Assembly: GCA_016712225.1 (NCBI GenBank)
Contig: JADJRL010000003.1
Span: 4,539,501-4,603,500, forward strand
Origin: Candidatus Defluviibacterium haderslevense
Lineage (GTDB): Bacteria; Bacteroidota; Bacteroidia; Chitinophagales; Saprospiraceae
Length of the DNA: 64,000 nucleotides
Direction: 5' to 3'
Positions 18,065 to 27,240 of the stretch are shown here, one piece after another. Made by a program: the position numbers and the translations under genes. Position 1 is the stretch's first letter. Each line of letters begins with the position of its first letter. Below the pieces are notes generated by a model. The model did not search any database and had not been told where the DNA came from. It saw only the letters and a program-made list of their open reading frames with translations.

Positions 18065-19051
18065 ATGTTACAAAATGAAATTCATGAAATAACATTAAGG
18101 CTAGAGAAAAAAGCTAGACAGTGTATGTTTGAGAATTGTCAAAATCAAGCTATCTCATCTCATGTCCTTCAAAAAAATGGAATTTTAGCTGAAATGTCTT
18201 ATAAAAATCATTTAATTGAACTTAAACCCTCTAATTCATTCAAAATAAAGCAAGTAGGACTTTTTGAGTTTAAATCAATTGGGATTAATAATGCATATTC
18301 ATTTCCAGGATTTTGTGCAATTCATGATTCTTCTATCTTTAAAGCTATTGAATCTAATAAAACCTTAGATTTGAAAAATAAGGAGCATCAATCACTATTT
18401 TCATATAGAGGATTATGTCAAGAAATTCGAAGAAAAGAATTTGCATTTGAAAGGTTAACAGAGCTCATAGATAAATTACCACCAAATTTATTAGATCATG
18501 TGGTAGCTTTACTTGATGGATACACAGATGGAATAAAGAATCTGACTTATTTTAAAAATGAATTTGAAAAATGTATACAAAATAAGAATTTTAATATTTT
18601 CCATTTTGAAACAATCCAGATCCCTAAAATTGAAGTTTGCATATCTGTGCCGCTTAATATTGGCGTAGCGGATATAATTAGTGAAGATGAAACATACGAA
18701 GAATTTAAAATGAAAAAGGTTATACCTTTTACAACTTCTTTTATTAACGTGTTTCCAAAGGGAAAATTTACTTATATAATTGCTGGGTATCATAACGATT
18801 TCAGCTGCAAATGGACTGACAATTTTATTGTAAAATTAAAAAGAAAAAAGAAAGAGAGAATTTTCAAAGAAATAAGTGATCTAATTACATTAAGACTTGA
18901 ATTTTGGACAATGTCTCCGATTCTCTTTGATACTATACGCAAGATTGATCTTGAAAAATACAAGGAACTCTACAGGGCAAACATTTACGATCATAGTCTA
19001 AAATTGACTACTAAACTTAACCTATTTAAAAACTATACAAACAAAATTTAG
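18065..19051 (+). CDS. Zinc-binding cargo protein of unknown function
   Basis: A 328-residue cytoplasmic protein. It has a probable zinc site split in two: CMFENC (C20, C25) with SH at 32-33, and FCAIHD (C84, H87). This C-x4-C...SH...C-x2-H pattern recurs in proteins of mobile elements and defence islands, sometimes as part of HNH-like folds, but no HNH catalytic set is clear here. The C-terminal half is Lys/Phe-rich with mixed beta and helical segments. It stands alone on the plus strand between two AT-rich gaps. A defence or DNA-related cargo role is inference only. Confidence 0.65.
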   Translation: MLQNEIHEITLRLEKKARQCMFENCQNQAISSHVLQKNGILAEMSYKNHLIELKPSNSFKIKQVGLFEFKSIGINNAYSFPGFCAIHDSSIFKAIESNKTLDLKNKEHQSLFSYRGLCQEIRRKEFAFERLTELIDKLPPNLLDHVVALLDGYTDGIKNLTYFKNEFEKCIQNKNFNIFHFETIQIPKIEVCISVPLNIGVADIISEDETYEEFKMKKVIPFTTSFINVFPKGKFTYIIAGYHNDFSCKWTDNFIVKLKRKKKERIFKEISDLITLRLEFWTMSPILFDTIRKIDLEKYKELYRANIYDHSLKLTTKLNLFKNYTNKI

Positions 19052-19199
19052 TATTTAGAAATAGTAATATTGTCGTATAATCTTAATTTTAGTACATGAA
19101 AATGGAATTACTAAAAGTCTTAGATACGTAATTAAACATCTAGTTTAAAGCAATTTAAAATTATTATTACATTAGTTTATTGGATTTAACACCAGAATT

Positions 19200-21602
19200 T
19201 TAAATTACAACAATTTTTTTGGTCCCAATATTTCTTTGATCAATAACAATTGAAATAAAATACATTCCTTTTGGCATTTTAGTTAATTCCAATTGAAATT
19301 GTTTATTACTAATTCTATATGGAATGATTTTGAATGTCTGACCAGTTGAATTGGCTAGTCCAAATTCTATAGTTTTAAACTGAATTTCTCCCACATCAAT
19401 ATTAATAACATCCGTCGTTGGATTTGGGAATAATTTAATATCATCTAGCGTATTTATATTATTTGTTGAATTATTACAAGGTAAATTTGGTGGTCCATTT
19501 AAATAGCGCAGATTACTACAGCCTCGTTTTAATTCATCACTATAAGACTTACACCATAAATAAGTATTATTTTTATTAAGATTAGGTAATAAGTCATCTG
19601 AATTGCCTTTGCCATAATAGAAAATATTGCTAATTCCTTCTCCTAAAATAGAATCTATCCTTATACTACCCCTGCAAAAACTAATACCCCAAACATAATA
19701 ATTATTAGTTACCAAATCATTATAAATAAGAATAGACTCGCCCGAACCTTTTAAAAGTGAAAGTTTAGTTGGATCTACAATATCATTTGATTCATCAAAA
19801 ATATGAAAACTTAACTCAACCTTGCAATTATTGCCATCTATAAAAGTAATTAAATAATCGCCAGGCAATAGATCAGTAATTGTAAAAACAGTATCATATC
19901 TAAAAGTGTCTTTTGATACTGGACCTCTTAACTGTATAAGATAAGGATACTGGGATTTTGATAATTTTACATTAAAACTTCCATTAGATTGATAACATGT
20001 CGATGGCTTGGTACTTGTTTCGATAATTTCAACACCGCCTTTGATTTCAGCCTTAACTTTAATCAATGTGGTACATCCATTTGCATCTATTACACATATA
20101 TAATAATATCCTTCCATTGAAGTAATTACAAAAGCATCAGGCCCGGGATAGTCTCTTAAAACACTATGGCCAACTTCACTTTCATGTCTATACTGGACTT
20201 TATATGGAGCTTTACCACCTGTTATTTTTAGCGTAATAAGCCCTTTATCTCCAGTGACACAATTTATTGGAATTTGGCTTACAGCTATTGCCGTTGGTCC
20301 ATTTGATGGGATTTCAAATTCATATGTTTTTATACAACCATTATATTCAATAACTACTTTGTAAAAACCACCCATTAGTTTATTTATAGAATACGGAGCT
20401 GAACCACCATTGCCAGTCGTGGGACTACCAATAAGCTTTCCATCAGGGCCGTATAAACTAAATTTGGTAAACCGAAATATTGTTGCAGTAAATGCACCAT
20501 CGCCAGAGCAATTATCTCTAGCGATTGATTCAAGTTGAATCCAAGGCGCACCGTTTTTAACTTCAACATTGTTTTCAACTTTGCAACCTCTAGAATCAGT
20601 TATTATTATTTTATAAGTGCCTGCTCTAAGACTACGGATTTTACTTGAAGTTGATGTTACATTTAGTTTTCCACTGTGCCCTTGACCTGAATATTCCACC
20701 AGATAAGGTAAAAAAGCACCTGAAGATAAAATATCAATATAGCCATTAATGCCATCACAATCTGCAAACCCAGATGTAAAAACTGGATTTATTGAATTTA
20801 TTGTATTAATAGTATATGTTGCTGAGAAAGTGCAATTTTTACTATCTCTAATTATAACTGTATAAACTCCAGCTGGAAGTTGAGGGATATCATACTCCAT
20901 TGTAGAAACAAAAGGATCATTATTATTTTTTGGGCCATACCACTCATATCTGTATGGAGCTGAACCTCCCACAATACTAAAATGCAAATTTCCATTACTA
21001 GTATTACAAGAAGCATTAAGGATAGCATTGTTGACTGTAAATGATTTACTTGCTATATTAATTGAGGTATATTTCTCGCAACCATTAATATCAACTATTC
21101 TAATATAGTATAGCCCTGGACTTAAATCAGAAATAAATGCACTTGCGACTTTATTGTAATCTTTTCGTATTTCATTTGGTTGATCAGATTTCCTGTAATA
21201 AACTGTATAGTCATTGGAAATATTAAAGTTAATTGTAATTGCACCATTTGAAGTACATGTCGCATCCGTTGGAATTACATTGGCATTTAATACGCCTGAA
21301 TTTAAATTAAAGTAATATTTACCGTAACAGCCACAAGCATCAGAAATTTCAAGTAAATAAGACTTTGCACATAAAGAATCAATGGTAAGACCTGAACCAT
21401 AAAAGGGTCCATATCTAACAGCCTTTGAACCGATTTCAGTTAAATAGGCATAATACGGTGTGTATAAACCAGAAATTCCAATAATAACTACCCCATCACA
21501 AGCATTACAAGAGGGATTAAATCGGTAGGTTTCATGAAATTTGATTTGACTTTTCAATTCAATTGAAAGTAAAAGACCAAGGAAAATAACAAAATATTTC
21601 AT
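19200..21602 (-). CDS. SprB-repeat surface protein with T9SS sorting domain
   Basis: A secreted protein of about 800 residues. The ATG at 21602 gives the signal peptide FVIFLGLLLSIELKSQ. About eight SprB-like repeats follow, each with a pattern such as ATCTSNGAITINF, then YYIRIVDINGCE, and one Cys pair; related repeats occur in the gliding adhesin SprB. The last 75 residues (LFPNPTTDVINIDV to KKIVVI) are a type A T9SS sorting domain. It is the last gene of the HTH-polymerase operon in the element, so a mobile element carries a surface adhesin-like protein. The binding target is unknown. Confidence 0.85.
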   Translation of the reverse strand: MKYFVIFLGLLLSIELKSQIKFHETYRFNPSCNACDGVVIIGISGLYTPYYAYLTEIGSKAVRYGPFYGSGLTIDSLCAKSYLLEISDACGCYGKYYFNLNSGVLNANVIPTDATCTSNGAITINFNISNDYTVYYRKSDQPNEIRKDYNKVASAFISDLSPGLYYIRIVDINGCEKYTSINIASKSFTVNNAILNASCNTSNGNLHFSIVGGSAPYRYEWYGPKNNNDPFVSTMEYDIPQLPAGVYTVIIRDSKNCTFSATYTINTINSINPVFTSGFADCDGINGYIDILSSGAFLPYLVEYSGQGHSGKLNVTSTSSKIRSLRAGTYKIIITDSRGCKVENNVEVKNGAPWIQLESIARDNCSGDGAFTATIFRFTKFSLYGPDGKLIGSPTTGNGGSAPYSINKLMGGFYKVVIEYNGCIKTYEFEIPSNGPTAIAVSQIPINCVTGDKGLITLKITGGKAPYKVQYRHESEVGHSVLRDYPGPDAFVITSMEGYYYICVIDANGCTTLIKVKAEIKGGVEIIETSTKPSTCYQSNGSFNVKLSKSQYPYLIQLRGPVSKDTFRYDTVFTITDLLPGDYLITFIDGNNCKVELSFHIFDESNDIVDPTKLSLLKGSGESILIYNDLVTNNYYVWGISFCRGSIRIDSILGEGISNIFYYGKGNSDDLLPNLNKNNTYLWCKSYSDELKRGCSNLRYLNGPPNLPCNNSTNNINTLDDIKLFPNPTTDVINIDVGEIQFKTIEFGLANSTGQTFKIIPYRISNKQFQLELTKMPKGMYFISIVIDQRNIGTKKIVVI

Positions 21603-21641
21603 ATTTGGATGTTTATTCAAACAAATATAGTCTCTATTTTA

Positions 21642-22250
21642 TCAATTGCAACAATTATTATAGGGCAATGAGCAATAATCTCTTATTTCAATTTGTTCAT
21701 CAACAAATTCTTCCCATGAAAGTATTTTACAATGATTTTTTGGTACTATATACATTTTTTCCTCTATTTCTGATGAATTAGCCTTACTTGAAATTGATTT
21801 ATTATCCAATTTAATCTTTCCACAATCAATATCCTTGATGAAGTCGTTGTCAATTTTAACTGCTTTAAGAACCAGATCAACTTTAGTAATTCGATCAACT
21901 TGGTGACATTTTTTTATAAAAAAAATAATATATACATTAAACTCTTGTTTTACAAGATGTTTGGCTGACCTGACTTTCCATTCTGCAATCCACAATTCAA
22001 TATTGTCATTAAAATATATAATTTTTGACCCTGTTACATCAAAATATGAATTCGTACATATACAATTACTGAAATAGTCAAAAGTCCCATTCTTATCAAA
22101 GTTTATATTTAAACCCTCAACCCCTTTACCTGATTTTTCTAATATGCAATCTAAAGACGCTTCATAAATTTCCCGAAAATGTTTTTCTTGAGCAATAGTT
22201 TCTGCAATCCTGCATGGATCATTTAAATAAAATTCTTGATATTTGTTCAT
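21642..22250 (-). CDS. Orphan protein of the element operon
   Basis: A 202-residue cytoplasmic protein that I do not recognise. It has several Cys (CICTNSYF, CSLPYNNCCN at the C terminus), a beta-rich middle (FNVYIIFFIKKCH) and an acidic C-terminal part. There is no signal peptide. It lies 11 bp downstream of the polymerase-like gene and 40 bp upstream of the SprB-repeat gene, all on the minus strand, which implies shared transcription. The terminal CNNC-type cluster is unusual but not diagnostic. It could be a partner of the replication protein or of the surface protein. Confidence 0.6.
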   Translation of the reverse strand: MNKYQEFYLNDPCRIAETIAQEKHFREIYEASLDCILEKSGKGVEGLNINFDKNGTFDYFSNCICTNSYFDVTGSKIIYFNDNIELWIAEWKVRSAKHLVKQEFNVYIIFFIKKCHQVDRITKVDLVLKAVKIDNDFIKDIDCGKIKLDNKSISSKANSSEIEEKMYIVPKNHCKILSWEEFVDEQIEIRDYCSLPYNNCCN

Positions 22251-22261
22251 TATTTGGATTT

Positions 22262-23842
22262 TTATTGTTTACAGTTTAATTTGAAGTTATTATCGAATAT
22301 GTTGAATAATTCATTATTCATTAAATTTAGAGTTTTTGATCGTTGACTTTGGCAAACTAGAATGGAATCATGTTTAGGAAGACAGCAAATTCCTTTATTA
22401 TACAATTTAGGCAATAGATGATCTATAAAAATTCTGGATTCGAGTCTTTGCAATAGAATTGGGAAGTAATTATTACCCGATTTATAATTCAAATCGTTTA
22501 TATCCTCATTTTCAGACGATCTAAGCGATTTTATCGGCTCGAGCTCCTTGAGATCCATTAAGCGCTCAAATATCATCTTAAGTGATTTAATGAGCTTTAT
22601 GACGTTTGGGAAGTTCTGATTTAATATATTTGACTCATTTACCTTATAAGATTTATATTTTCCAAAGATTAATTCAAAAACTAATGTTTTAATCTCAATC
22701 CTTGATTTTTCTTTTCCGCTTTCAATGGATAGTAATACTAATTTGTCATAAATTACTCCATCATAAACGAGTTCTTTAAATAACCTTACATCTTTTTGAT
22801 CAAATATGCTCCAAAAATCGGAACAGTAATATGTATTACCGCTTTTACTACTATTATTACTTATATTACTATTATTATCTAATTTAAATAGATAATTATT
22901 AATCAAAGGTTCAACTAAATCCAATAGAAATCCCTTTCTTAACTTTACTTGATCTAAGTAATTGAAAAAGATACATAACTGGCTATTAGCAAGATCAATT
23001 TCCGTTATGGGCTCTGAGTCCAGTTCAAGTAAGTTTACAAAGATCTTTGGAAAGTTTGTTAACAGATAATCCAATCTAAAATTGGTAGAATTCCTCTTTG
23101 GTTCTATGGTGTTGGAAAGGGCCATATTTAGAATAACCTTATACCTATTTCTTAAGTCAAAAGCCCTGCTTTCAATAAATTCTGATTTATCAATGATTTC
23201 TAAAGGATCAGATTTCGAATTAGCTTTATACTTTAATTTTTTAATTTTTGGAGTTGTATAAGTCTTTGATTCTACTTTGTTCAATATATAATTCCAATGC
23301 TCTGTTAAAATACTATCAATTTCATTTTCAGTGGTATAAGTAGCCTTTAGTTTTTCTAAATTTATTTTAAATCCATTTGGGATTTCGTAGTCTGTTTTTT
23401 TGGACTTCGATTTATTGTTTTTTTTCGTGGTATATGAAATTTTCGCTAATTCACCAGTTAAATAGCTCGGATTAATTCTGTATTTACAAGCTAAATGATT
23501 TAATTTACTAAAAGTAGTACCATCTTTATACACAAATTTTTGAAGTATATCATTTTTCTTCAATGGATTATAAATAATTTTATAATTTCCATTATTATTA
23601 TTCACCATTAGCAGCTTATAGCTTTTGCTTAAGACATTATATTCCTCAAAATCCATTTTATTTAAAATATATTTATGATAAATTGTAGAACAAACTTTTA
23701 TGGCTAGATTTAAATTTTTTCCATCAAACAGTTCTTTTAGTTTAGAAATAAGGAGTATGGGTAAAAGTGTAAAAACTTCACTAATAGTAAATACCGCCTT
23801 TCTTGGTGCTTTTTTTTGACTTCTTTCAAGTACTTGTACCAT
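22262..23842 (-). CDS. Family A DNA polymerase-like replication protein
   Basis: A 526-residue protein whose second half shows the three motifs of family A polymerases. Motif A is EIDLANSQ (D283, S287, Q288). Motif B fits R-x3-K-x3-F-x3-(Y/F)-G as R381, K385, F389, F393, G394, the spacing of E. coli Pol I R754, K758, F762, Y766, G767. Motif C is KHDSILV (H491, D492), preceded by a QRLESRIFIDHL helix like the Pol I O-helix-to-motif C segment. No 3'-5' exonuclease domain is evident; the Lys-rich N-terminal 200 residues are unassigned. It starts 2 bp after the HTH gene, a typical excisionase-replication order. Function is inferred from motifs. Confidence 0.72.
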   Translation of the reverse strand: MVQVLERSQKKAPRKAVFTISEVFTLLPILLISKLKELFDGKNLNLAIKVCSTIYHKYILNKMDFEEYNVLSKSYKLLMVNNNNGNYKIIYNPLKKNDILQKFVYKDGTTFSKLNHLACKYRINPSYLTGELAKISYTTKKNNKSKSKKTDYEIPNGFKINLEKLKATYTTENEIDSILTEHWNYILNKVESKTYTTPKIKKLKYKANSKSDPLEIIDKSEFIESRAFDLRNRYKVILNMALSNTIEPKRNSTNFRLDYLLTNFPKIFVNLLELDSEPITEIDLANSQLCIFFNYLDQVKLRKGFLLDLVEPLINNYLFKLDNNSNISNNSSKSGNTYYCSDFWSIFDQKDVRLFKELVYDGVIYDKLVLLSIESGKEKSRIEIKTLVFELIFGKYKSYKVNESNILNQNFPNVIKLIKSLKMIFERLMDLKELEPIKSLRSSENEDINDLNYKSGNNYFPILLQRLESRIFIDHLLPKLYNKGICCLPKHDSILVCQSQRSKTLNLMNNELFNIFDNNFKLNCKQ

Positions 23843-23844
23843 AA

Positions 23845-24063
23845 TTAAATAAGTTTATATTCGTCAATAGTTTTAACTTTAAAACCGTCCATAAATTCAT
23901 CTAAATCAGTTAGTTTAAACCTAAGCATCTTTCTTGACAACTTAATGTGTTTAATTAATGCTTTAGAGGTCATCTGATATAAGGTACTTTTTTTAATGGA
24001 CAAATATTCGGCTGCCTCATCTGGTGTGAGGTAAGCCTTACTATTATTTAGCAAGGTTTTCAT
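23845..24063 (-). CDS. Excisionase-like helix-turn-helix protein
   Basis: A 72-residue winged-helix protein of the MerR/HTH_17 type: YLTPDEAAEYLSIKKSTLYQM is the helix-turn-helix and RKMLRFKLTDLDEFM the wing. Such proteins serve as recombination directionality factors or regulators in Bacteroidota integrative elements. The polymerase-like gene follows 2 bp later, so this is probably the first gene of the replication/excision operon. Divergent transcription from a plus-strand gene 340 bp away leaves room for a control region. Confidence 0.8.
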   Translation of the reverse strand: MKTLLNNSKAYLTPDEAAEYLSIKKSTLYQMTSKALIKHIKLSRKMLRFKLTDLDEFMDGFKVKTIDEYKLI

Positions 24064-24403
24064 TCAATAAATTTAATTGTGTAATAATTAATTAGAAGTA
24101 CAAAGATACGAAAAAATTTCTAAAACAACAAGAAAAAGTCAACCTACTTAACTGATTAATAGGTAGTTATTACTCTGAGATACTCTGCGATTGGAATATT
24201 ATCAATTTATGCTTAATCTTGAAAACACAAATAAATTTAATTGAAAAATAATAATATTTTTGTACTTTTACATGATTAGAATACTTTCAAAGTTTAATTC
24301 TGTAATAAAAATTAGTATTCAAAATCGTTACTTTAAATAAATTTATAATATAAAATACCTGAATTTTTAAAATCAATATTTAATAATAAATAAATATTTC
24401 AAT
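24064..24403. promoter_or_regulatory. Divergent control region of the element
   Basis: A very AT-rich spacer between the excisionase-like gene (minus) and the DUF6567-like gene (plus). For the plus strand, TTG at 24241 with a 19-bp gap to TACTTTTA at 24263-24270 resembles a Bacteroidota promoter. No iterons are obvious, but an origin for the polymerase-like protein could lie here. Confidence 0.4.
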
Positions 24404-24760
24404 ATGAAATTATTCTTTGCAACAATAGCAATTTCAATTACATTGGTATCTTGTAAACCAACTTTATACTTTGGAAGCTATGGACAAATAAACCAAACTC
24501 AAGTTGTACTTTCAAATTCCAACTTTAAAGTATTGGGAAGTTTTAAAGGTATGGCATCAGAAAAGAAGATGCAAATTAGTATTAAAGGCAACGAAGGGCT
24601 AATTAATATTGCTAAATCAAATTTATTAGCAAGTGCAAAATCAGCAGGCATTGAATTAACTGGAAGCAGAACCCTTGTCAATGTTTGTGTTGACATTATA
24701 CAAAACAAAAAAAGAGTAACTGTAACAATCTCTGCTGAAATTATAGAATTCACAAAATAG
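24404..24760 (+). CDS. DUF6567-like lipoprotein
   Basis: A 118-residue lipoprotein with signal FFATIAISITLVSC. The mature domain pattern, GSYGQINQTQVVLSNSNFKV near the start, ANSNLL/ASAKSAGI helix and a terminal VTVTISAEIIEF strand, resembles the DUF6567 family of Bacteroidota lipoproteins. Their function is unknown. It stands alone on the plus strand inside the element, probably from the promoter at about 24241-24270. Family membership is by recollection of the pattern only. Confidence 0.65.
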   Translation: MKLFFATIAISITLVSCKPTLYFGSYGQINQTQVVLSNSNFKVLGSFKGMASEKKMQISIKGNEGLINIAKSNLLASAKSAGIELTGSRTLVNVCVDIIQNKKRVTVTISAEIIEFTK

Positions 24761-24810
24761 AATAATTGTATCTGTCATTCTACAGATTTTAGTATCTAAT
24801 GTTTATTGGT

Positions 24811-25743
24811 TTATTGGTTTTTCATGCAATGCACAATTTTAGTTATATCACTGCAATTCTTTGTTGATTTTCCGCTTCTAAAAGTACTTTTTACAAAATT
24901 TTCATTTAGATCTTTTTTAAAACACAATAAAGTTAAATCCCAATGAGATTTACTTTTAAGTCCTATAAACAAATTCGCTTTTTTTAACTCTATAATGATA
25001 TCTTTAAGATCACCTGGATATCCACTCCAAATTAATGGAATTATTGGTTGAGACCCATTAAATAAATTTAAAAAATCATCTTCTAATTCTTTTCCAATTC
25101 CAGATAATGGAAATAATTCTTTCAAATATTTTCTATTTTTATTAAAATTAATAATCTGAAATGATTTTGGACCTTCATCAAATAATAACAAAACACTATC
25201 AACAAATCTTTTAACCACAACTATATAAACTGCAGCTCTAAATCTATTTACAATATCATTATCAGTATACCATTCATAAGCAATACCTTGCTCATCATAA
25301 GCTATGTTATGGTTTATGAACTCATCAATGGGAGAATACAATTCTTTTGGAATTCCATCAGCAATTATGGATAAAGCAGTAACTGGAATTGTAAGATTAT
25401 ATAATTTAAATAAATAATGGAACTCATTTTTTTCAAAATAGATAGGCTTTGCTAATTCATCTAATGATTTATAAACAGATTTAAAATGTGCCTTTAAAAA
25501 TTCAGATTTTCTTTTTTCCTTTCCTTTAATTATTTTTTCTATATGTTCTAAAACTTCAATTTCAAACGATTCTATTGCTAAAATAATTTCTGAAACATTT
25601 TTATATACTGGTTTTACAAATTCTGTATATTTTTCTGGTTCAGCTCCTTCGATTTCTTCAAAATAATAAGAGCGATCTCTGTTAATGAACTTTCCATAAA
25701 AACCCAATTCTTGTATTCTTCTTTTTATAGTATTGAAATCCAT
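24811..25743 (-). CDS. Orphan cargo protein downstream of the integrase
   Basis: A 310-residue soluble protein with no family that I recognise. It is mostly helical, with RRIQELGFYGKFINRDRSYYF at the N terminus, a hydrophobic segment AAVYIVVVKRFVDSVLLLF in the middle, and a C-terminal Lys/Ser tail. It has no signal peptide. It begins 8 bp after the integrase stop, so it is very likely expressed with the integrase. Integrase-coupled unknown genes often encode cargo or regulators, so an accessory role is more likely than core mobility. Confidence 0.6.
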   Translation of the reverse strand: MDFNTIKRRIQELGFYGKFINRDRSYYFEEIEGAEPEKYTEFVKPVYKNVSEIILAIESFEIEVLEHIEKIIKGKEKRKSEFLKAHFKSVYKSLDELAKPIYFEKNEFHYLFKLYNLTIPVTALSIIADGIPKELYSPIDEFINHNIAYDEQGIAYEWYTDNDIVNRFRAAVYIVVVKRFVDSVLLLFDEGPKSFQIINFNKNRKYLKELFPLSGIGKELEDDFLNLFNGSQPIIPLIWSGYPGDLKDIIIELKKANLFIGLKSKSHWDLTLLCFKKDLNENFVKSTFRSGKSTKNCSDITKIVHCMKNQ

Positions 25744-25751
25744 ATTATAAA

Positions 25752-26984
25752 TTATAAAACTTTATCAGCAAAATCTGTTTCATCTACAGATAACTTACTT
25801 AAATAATAATCAGTTGTTTTGAGGTCTTTATGACCAAGTTTTTGAGAAATAATTTCATTAGATATTCCATTACTTTTTAAAACTTGAGCAAATGAATGTC
25901 TTGCGACATATGATGTCAAATTACTTTGGATTCCCAATTTTACTTGAATCATTTTCAAATCATTATTATATTGCTTTAAACATTTCTTAATTCTATCATT
26001 CTTTTGTTGCGGTGAAATATGAATTAAGTTATTAAGTATTGGAAAAATATAGCTCCCTTTATCCTCTTTATGTATATTAAAATGATCCAAAATGAATTGA
26101 ATTGGCTCACTTATAAGTACACTAAAATTATGCCCAGTCTTTTTGCGACTAAAATTAATTCTATTATGCATAATGTGACTCCATTTGAGATGTGCCATGT
26201 CTGTAAAATTCATTCCTCCACCAAAGTAACTAAATAAAAAGTAATAATGCGCCAATTTAAGGTGACTATTTAGGTCAGAATCAAAGTTCTTTATTGCTAC
26301 TATTTCATCATTTGAAAGACCTCTAGGATTAAAATTAGATTTCAATTTACTTATATTATACTTTCCATTCTTTGATTGTGGTGTTGAAAACGGATAAAAG
26401 TCCTTATTTAAATATGATCTATTAATTGCTTCATTAAGAATCGCTCTTAAAGTTCTCATTCTTACTGAGATACCACCGTTGCTTCCACCACGTTCAACTA
26501 AAAAGCTTTCAAATTTAACAAGGAAGTTATAATCAATATCCTCTGGTTGTAGATTTGGACTAGGCTTGAATCCTTTTAGAGCTTTTAAAGTGTCCACATA
26601 GACATTTTTATTACCAATTTTACCTTTTTTTTCAAGCTCCTCTATGATTGTTTCAATAAAGCTGTATAATCCAATTGGCTTATTAATGCCCTTATAATAC
26701 TTATCAAAAGCCTCAAAAGTAAATGGCTTATCACTTTTGGCCATATCGCTTAAGATCAGTTCAACCTTACTACGAACATTTGTTATAAGCATATTCAATA
26801 CTTTGTAATTTGGCATTTTAGAATTATACCCACCTTTTTCAACATTCCATTGATCTTGGAAACATGACTTGACAATAGAATACCTCTTCGGCTTTTCATT
26901 GGATACAATTTGTAAAATAATAGGATGTGTGCCATCCTTAAGCGTTTTATGCTTGTATTGCAATATTTTATAACTTAACATCAT
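25752..26984 (-). CDS. int: Tyrosine recombinase (integrase)
   Basis: A 410-residue phage-type integrase. The N-terminal part (RYSIVKSCFQDQWNVEKGG) is the arm-binding domain of Bacteroidota integrases, followed by a SAM-like core-binding domain and the catalytic domain. Box II is VARHSFAQVLK, then KLGHKDLKTTDYYL with His and the nucleophile Tyr. In box I, GGGMNFTDMAHLKW has Asn where many recombinases have Arg, a variation common in this Bacteroidota class. It sits next to attR and reads into the element. It should catalyse integration at tRNA-Pro, with the small HTH protein guiding excision. Confidence 0.95.
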   Translation of the reverse strand: MMLSYKILQYKHKTLKDGTHPIILQIVSNEKPKRYSIVKSCFQDQWNVEKGGYNSKMPNYKVLNMLITNVRSKVELILSDMAKSDKPFTFEAFDKYYKGINKPIGLYSFIETIIEELEKKGKIGNKNVYVDTLKALKGFKPSPNLQPEDIDYNFLVKFESFLVERGGSNGGISVRMRTLRAILNEAINRSYLNKDFYPFSTPQSKNGKYNISKLKSNFNPRGLSNDEIVAIKNFDSDLNSHLKLAHYYFLFSYFGGGMNFTDMAHLKWSHIMHNRINFSRKKTGHNFSVLISEPIQFILDHFNIHKEDKGSYIFPILNNLIHISPQQKNDRIKKCLKQYNNDLKMIQVKLGIQSNLTSYVARHSFAQVLKSNGISNEIISQKLGHKDLKTTDYYLSKLSVDETDFADKVL

Positions 26985-27013
26985 AATATAAAATTTAAAA
27001 AGTCCATAATCTT

Positions 27014-27034
27014 GGTGTAAGTGCTGGTGTAAGT
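27014..27034 (+). repeat. Right arm-type direct repeat pair (GGTGTAAGT)
   Basis: Two copies of GGTGTAAGT, 12 bp apart, lie 30 bp upstream of the integrase start. They match the pair inside attL in sequence and orientation, as expected for integrase arm sites at both ends of the element. Confidence 0.6.
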
Positions 27035-27147
27035 GAGATTTAAAATAATATACAAAATAACAAAACTATAATTTTATATAACATGTTGTATATTACCATT
27101 TTATTTCCATATACAAAGATACAAAATTAAATGCAAATATTGTAGTA

Positions 27148-27195
27148 CTGCTTTGGGAGCAGGGGGTCGAGAGTTCGAATCCCTCCGCCCCGACT
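27148..27195 (+). repeat. attR, 48-bp direct repeat (tRNA-Pro 3' remnant)
   Basis: Identical to 17012-17059. It is only the 3' part of the tRNA, with no 5' half, so it is the displaced end created by integration rather than a working gene. Confidence 0.93.
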
Positions 27196-27203
27196 GAAAA
27201 TCA

Positions 27204-27238
27204 AGGAGTTATGAATTCATTTTCATAGCTCCTTTTTT
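27204..27238 (+). terminator. Original tRNA-Pro terminator, now right of attR
   Basis: AAGGAGTTATGAA and TTCATAGCTCCTT pair around a short loop and are followed by six T. It matches in form the hairpin that follows the intact tRNA, so the element probably carries a replacement terminator. Confidence 0.8.
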
Positions 27239-27240
27239 AT

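Larger units (their letters stand above)
17012..27195. mobile_element. 10.1-kb integrative element in tRNA-Pro
   Basis: The unit is bounded by perfect 48-bp repeats, so one repeat plus the interior is 10,136 bp. The tyrosine integrase lies at the right end, next to attR, and reads inward. The interior has an excisionase-like HTH gene, a family A polymerase-like gene, a T9SS SprB-repeat protein, lipoproteins, a zinc-binding protein and orphans. I see no relaxase, mating-pair or phage structural gene, so it would move by excision and self-replication, or with a helper. This is inferred from gene content; the boundaries are read directly. Confidence 0.9.
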
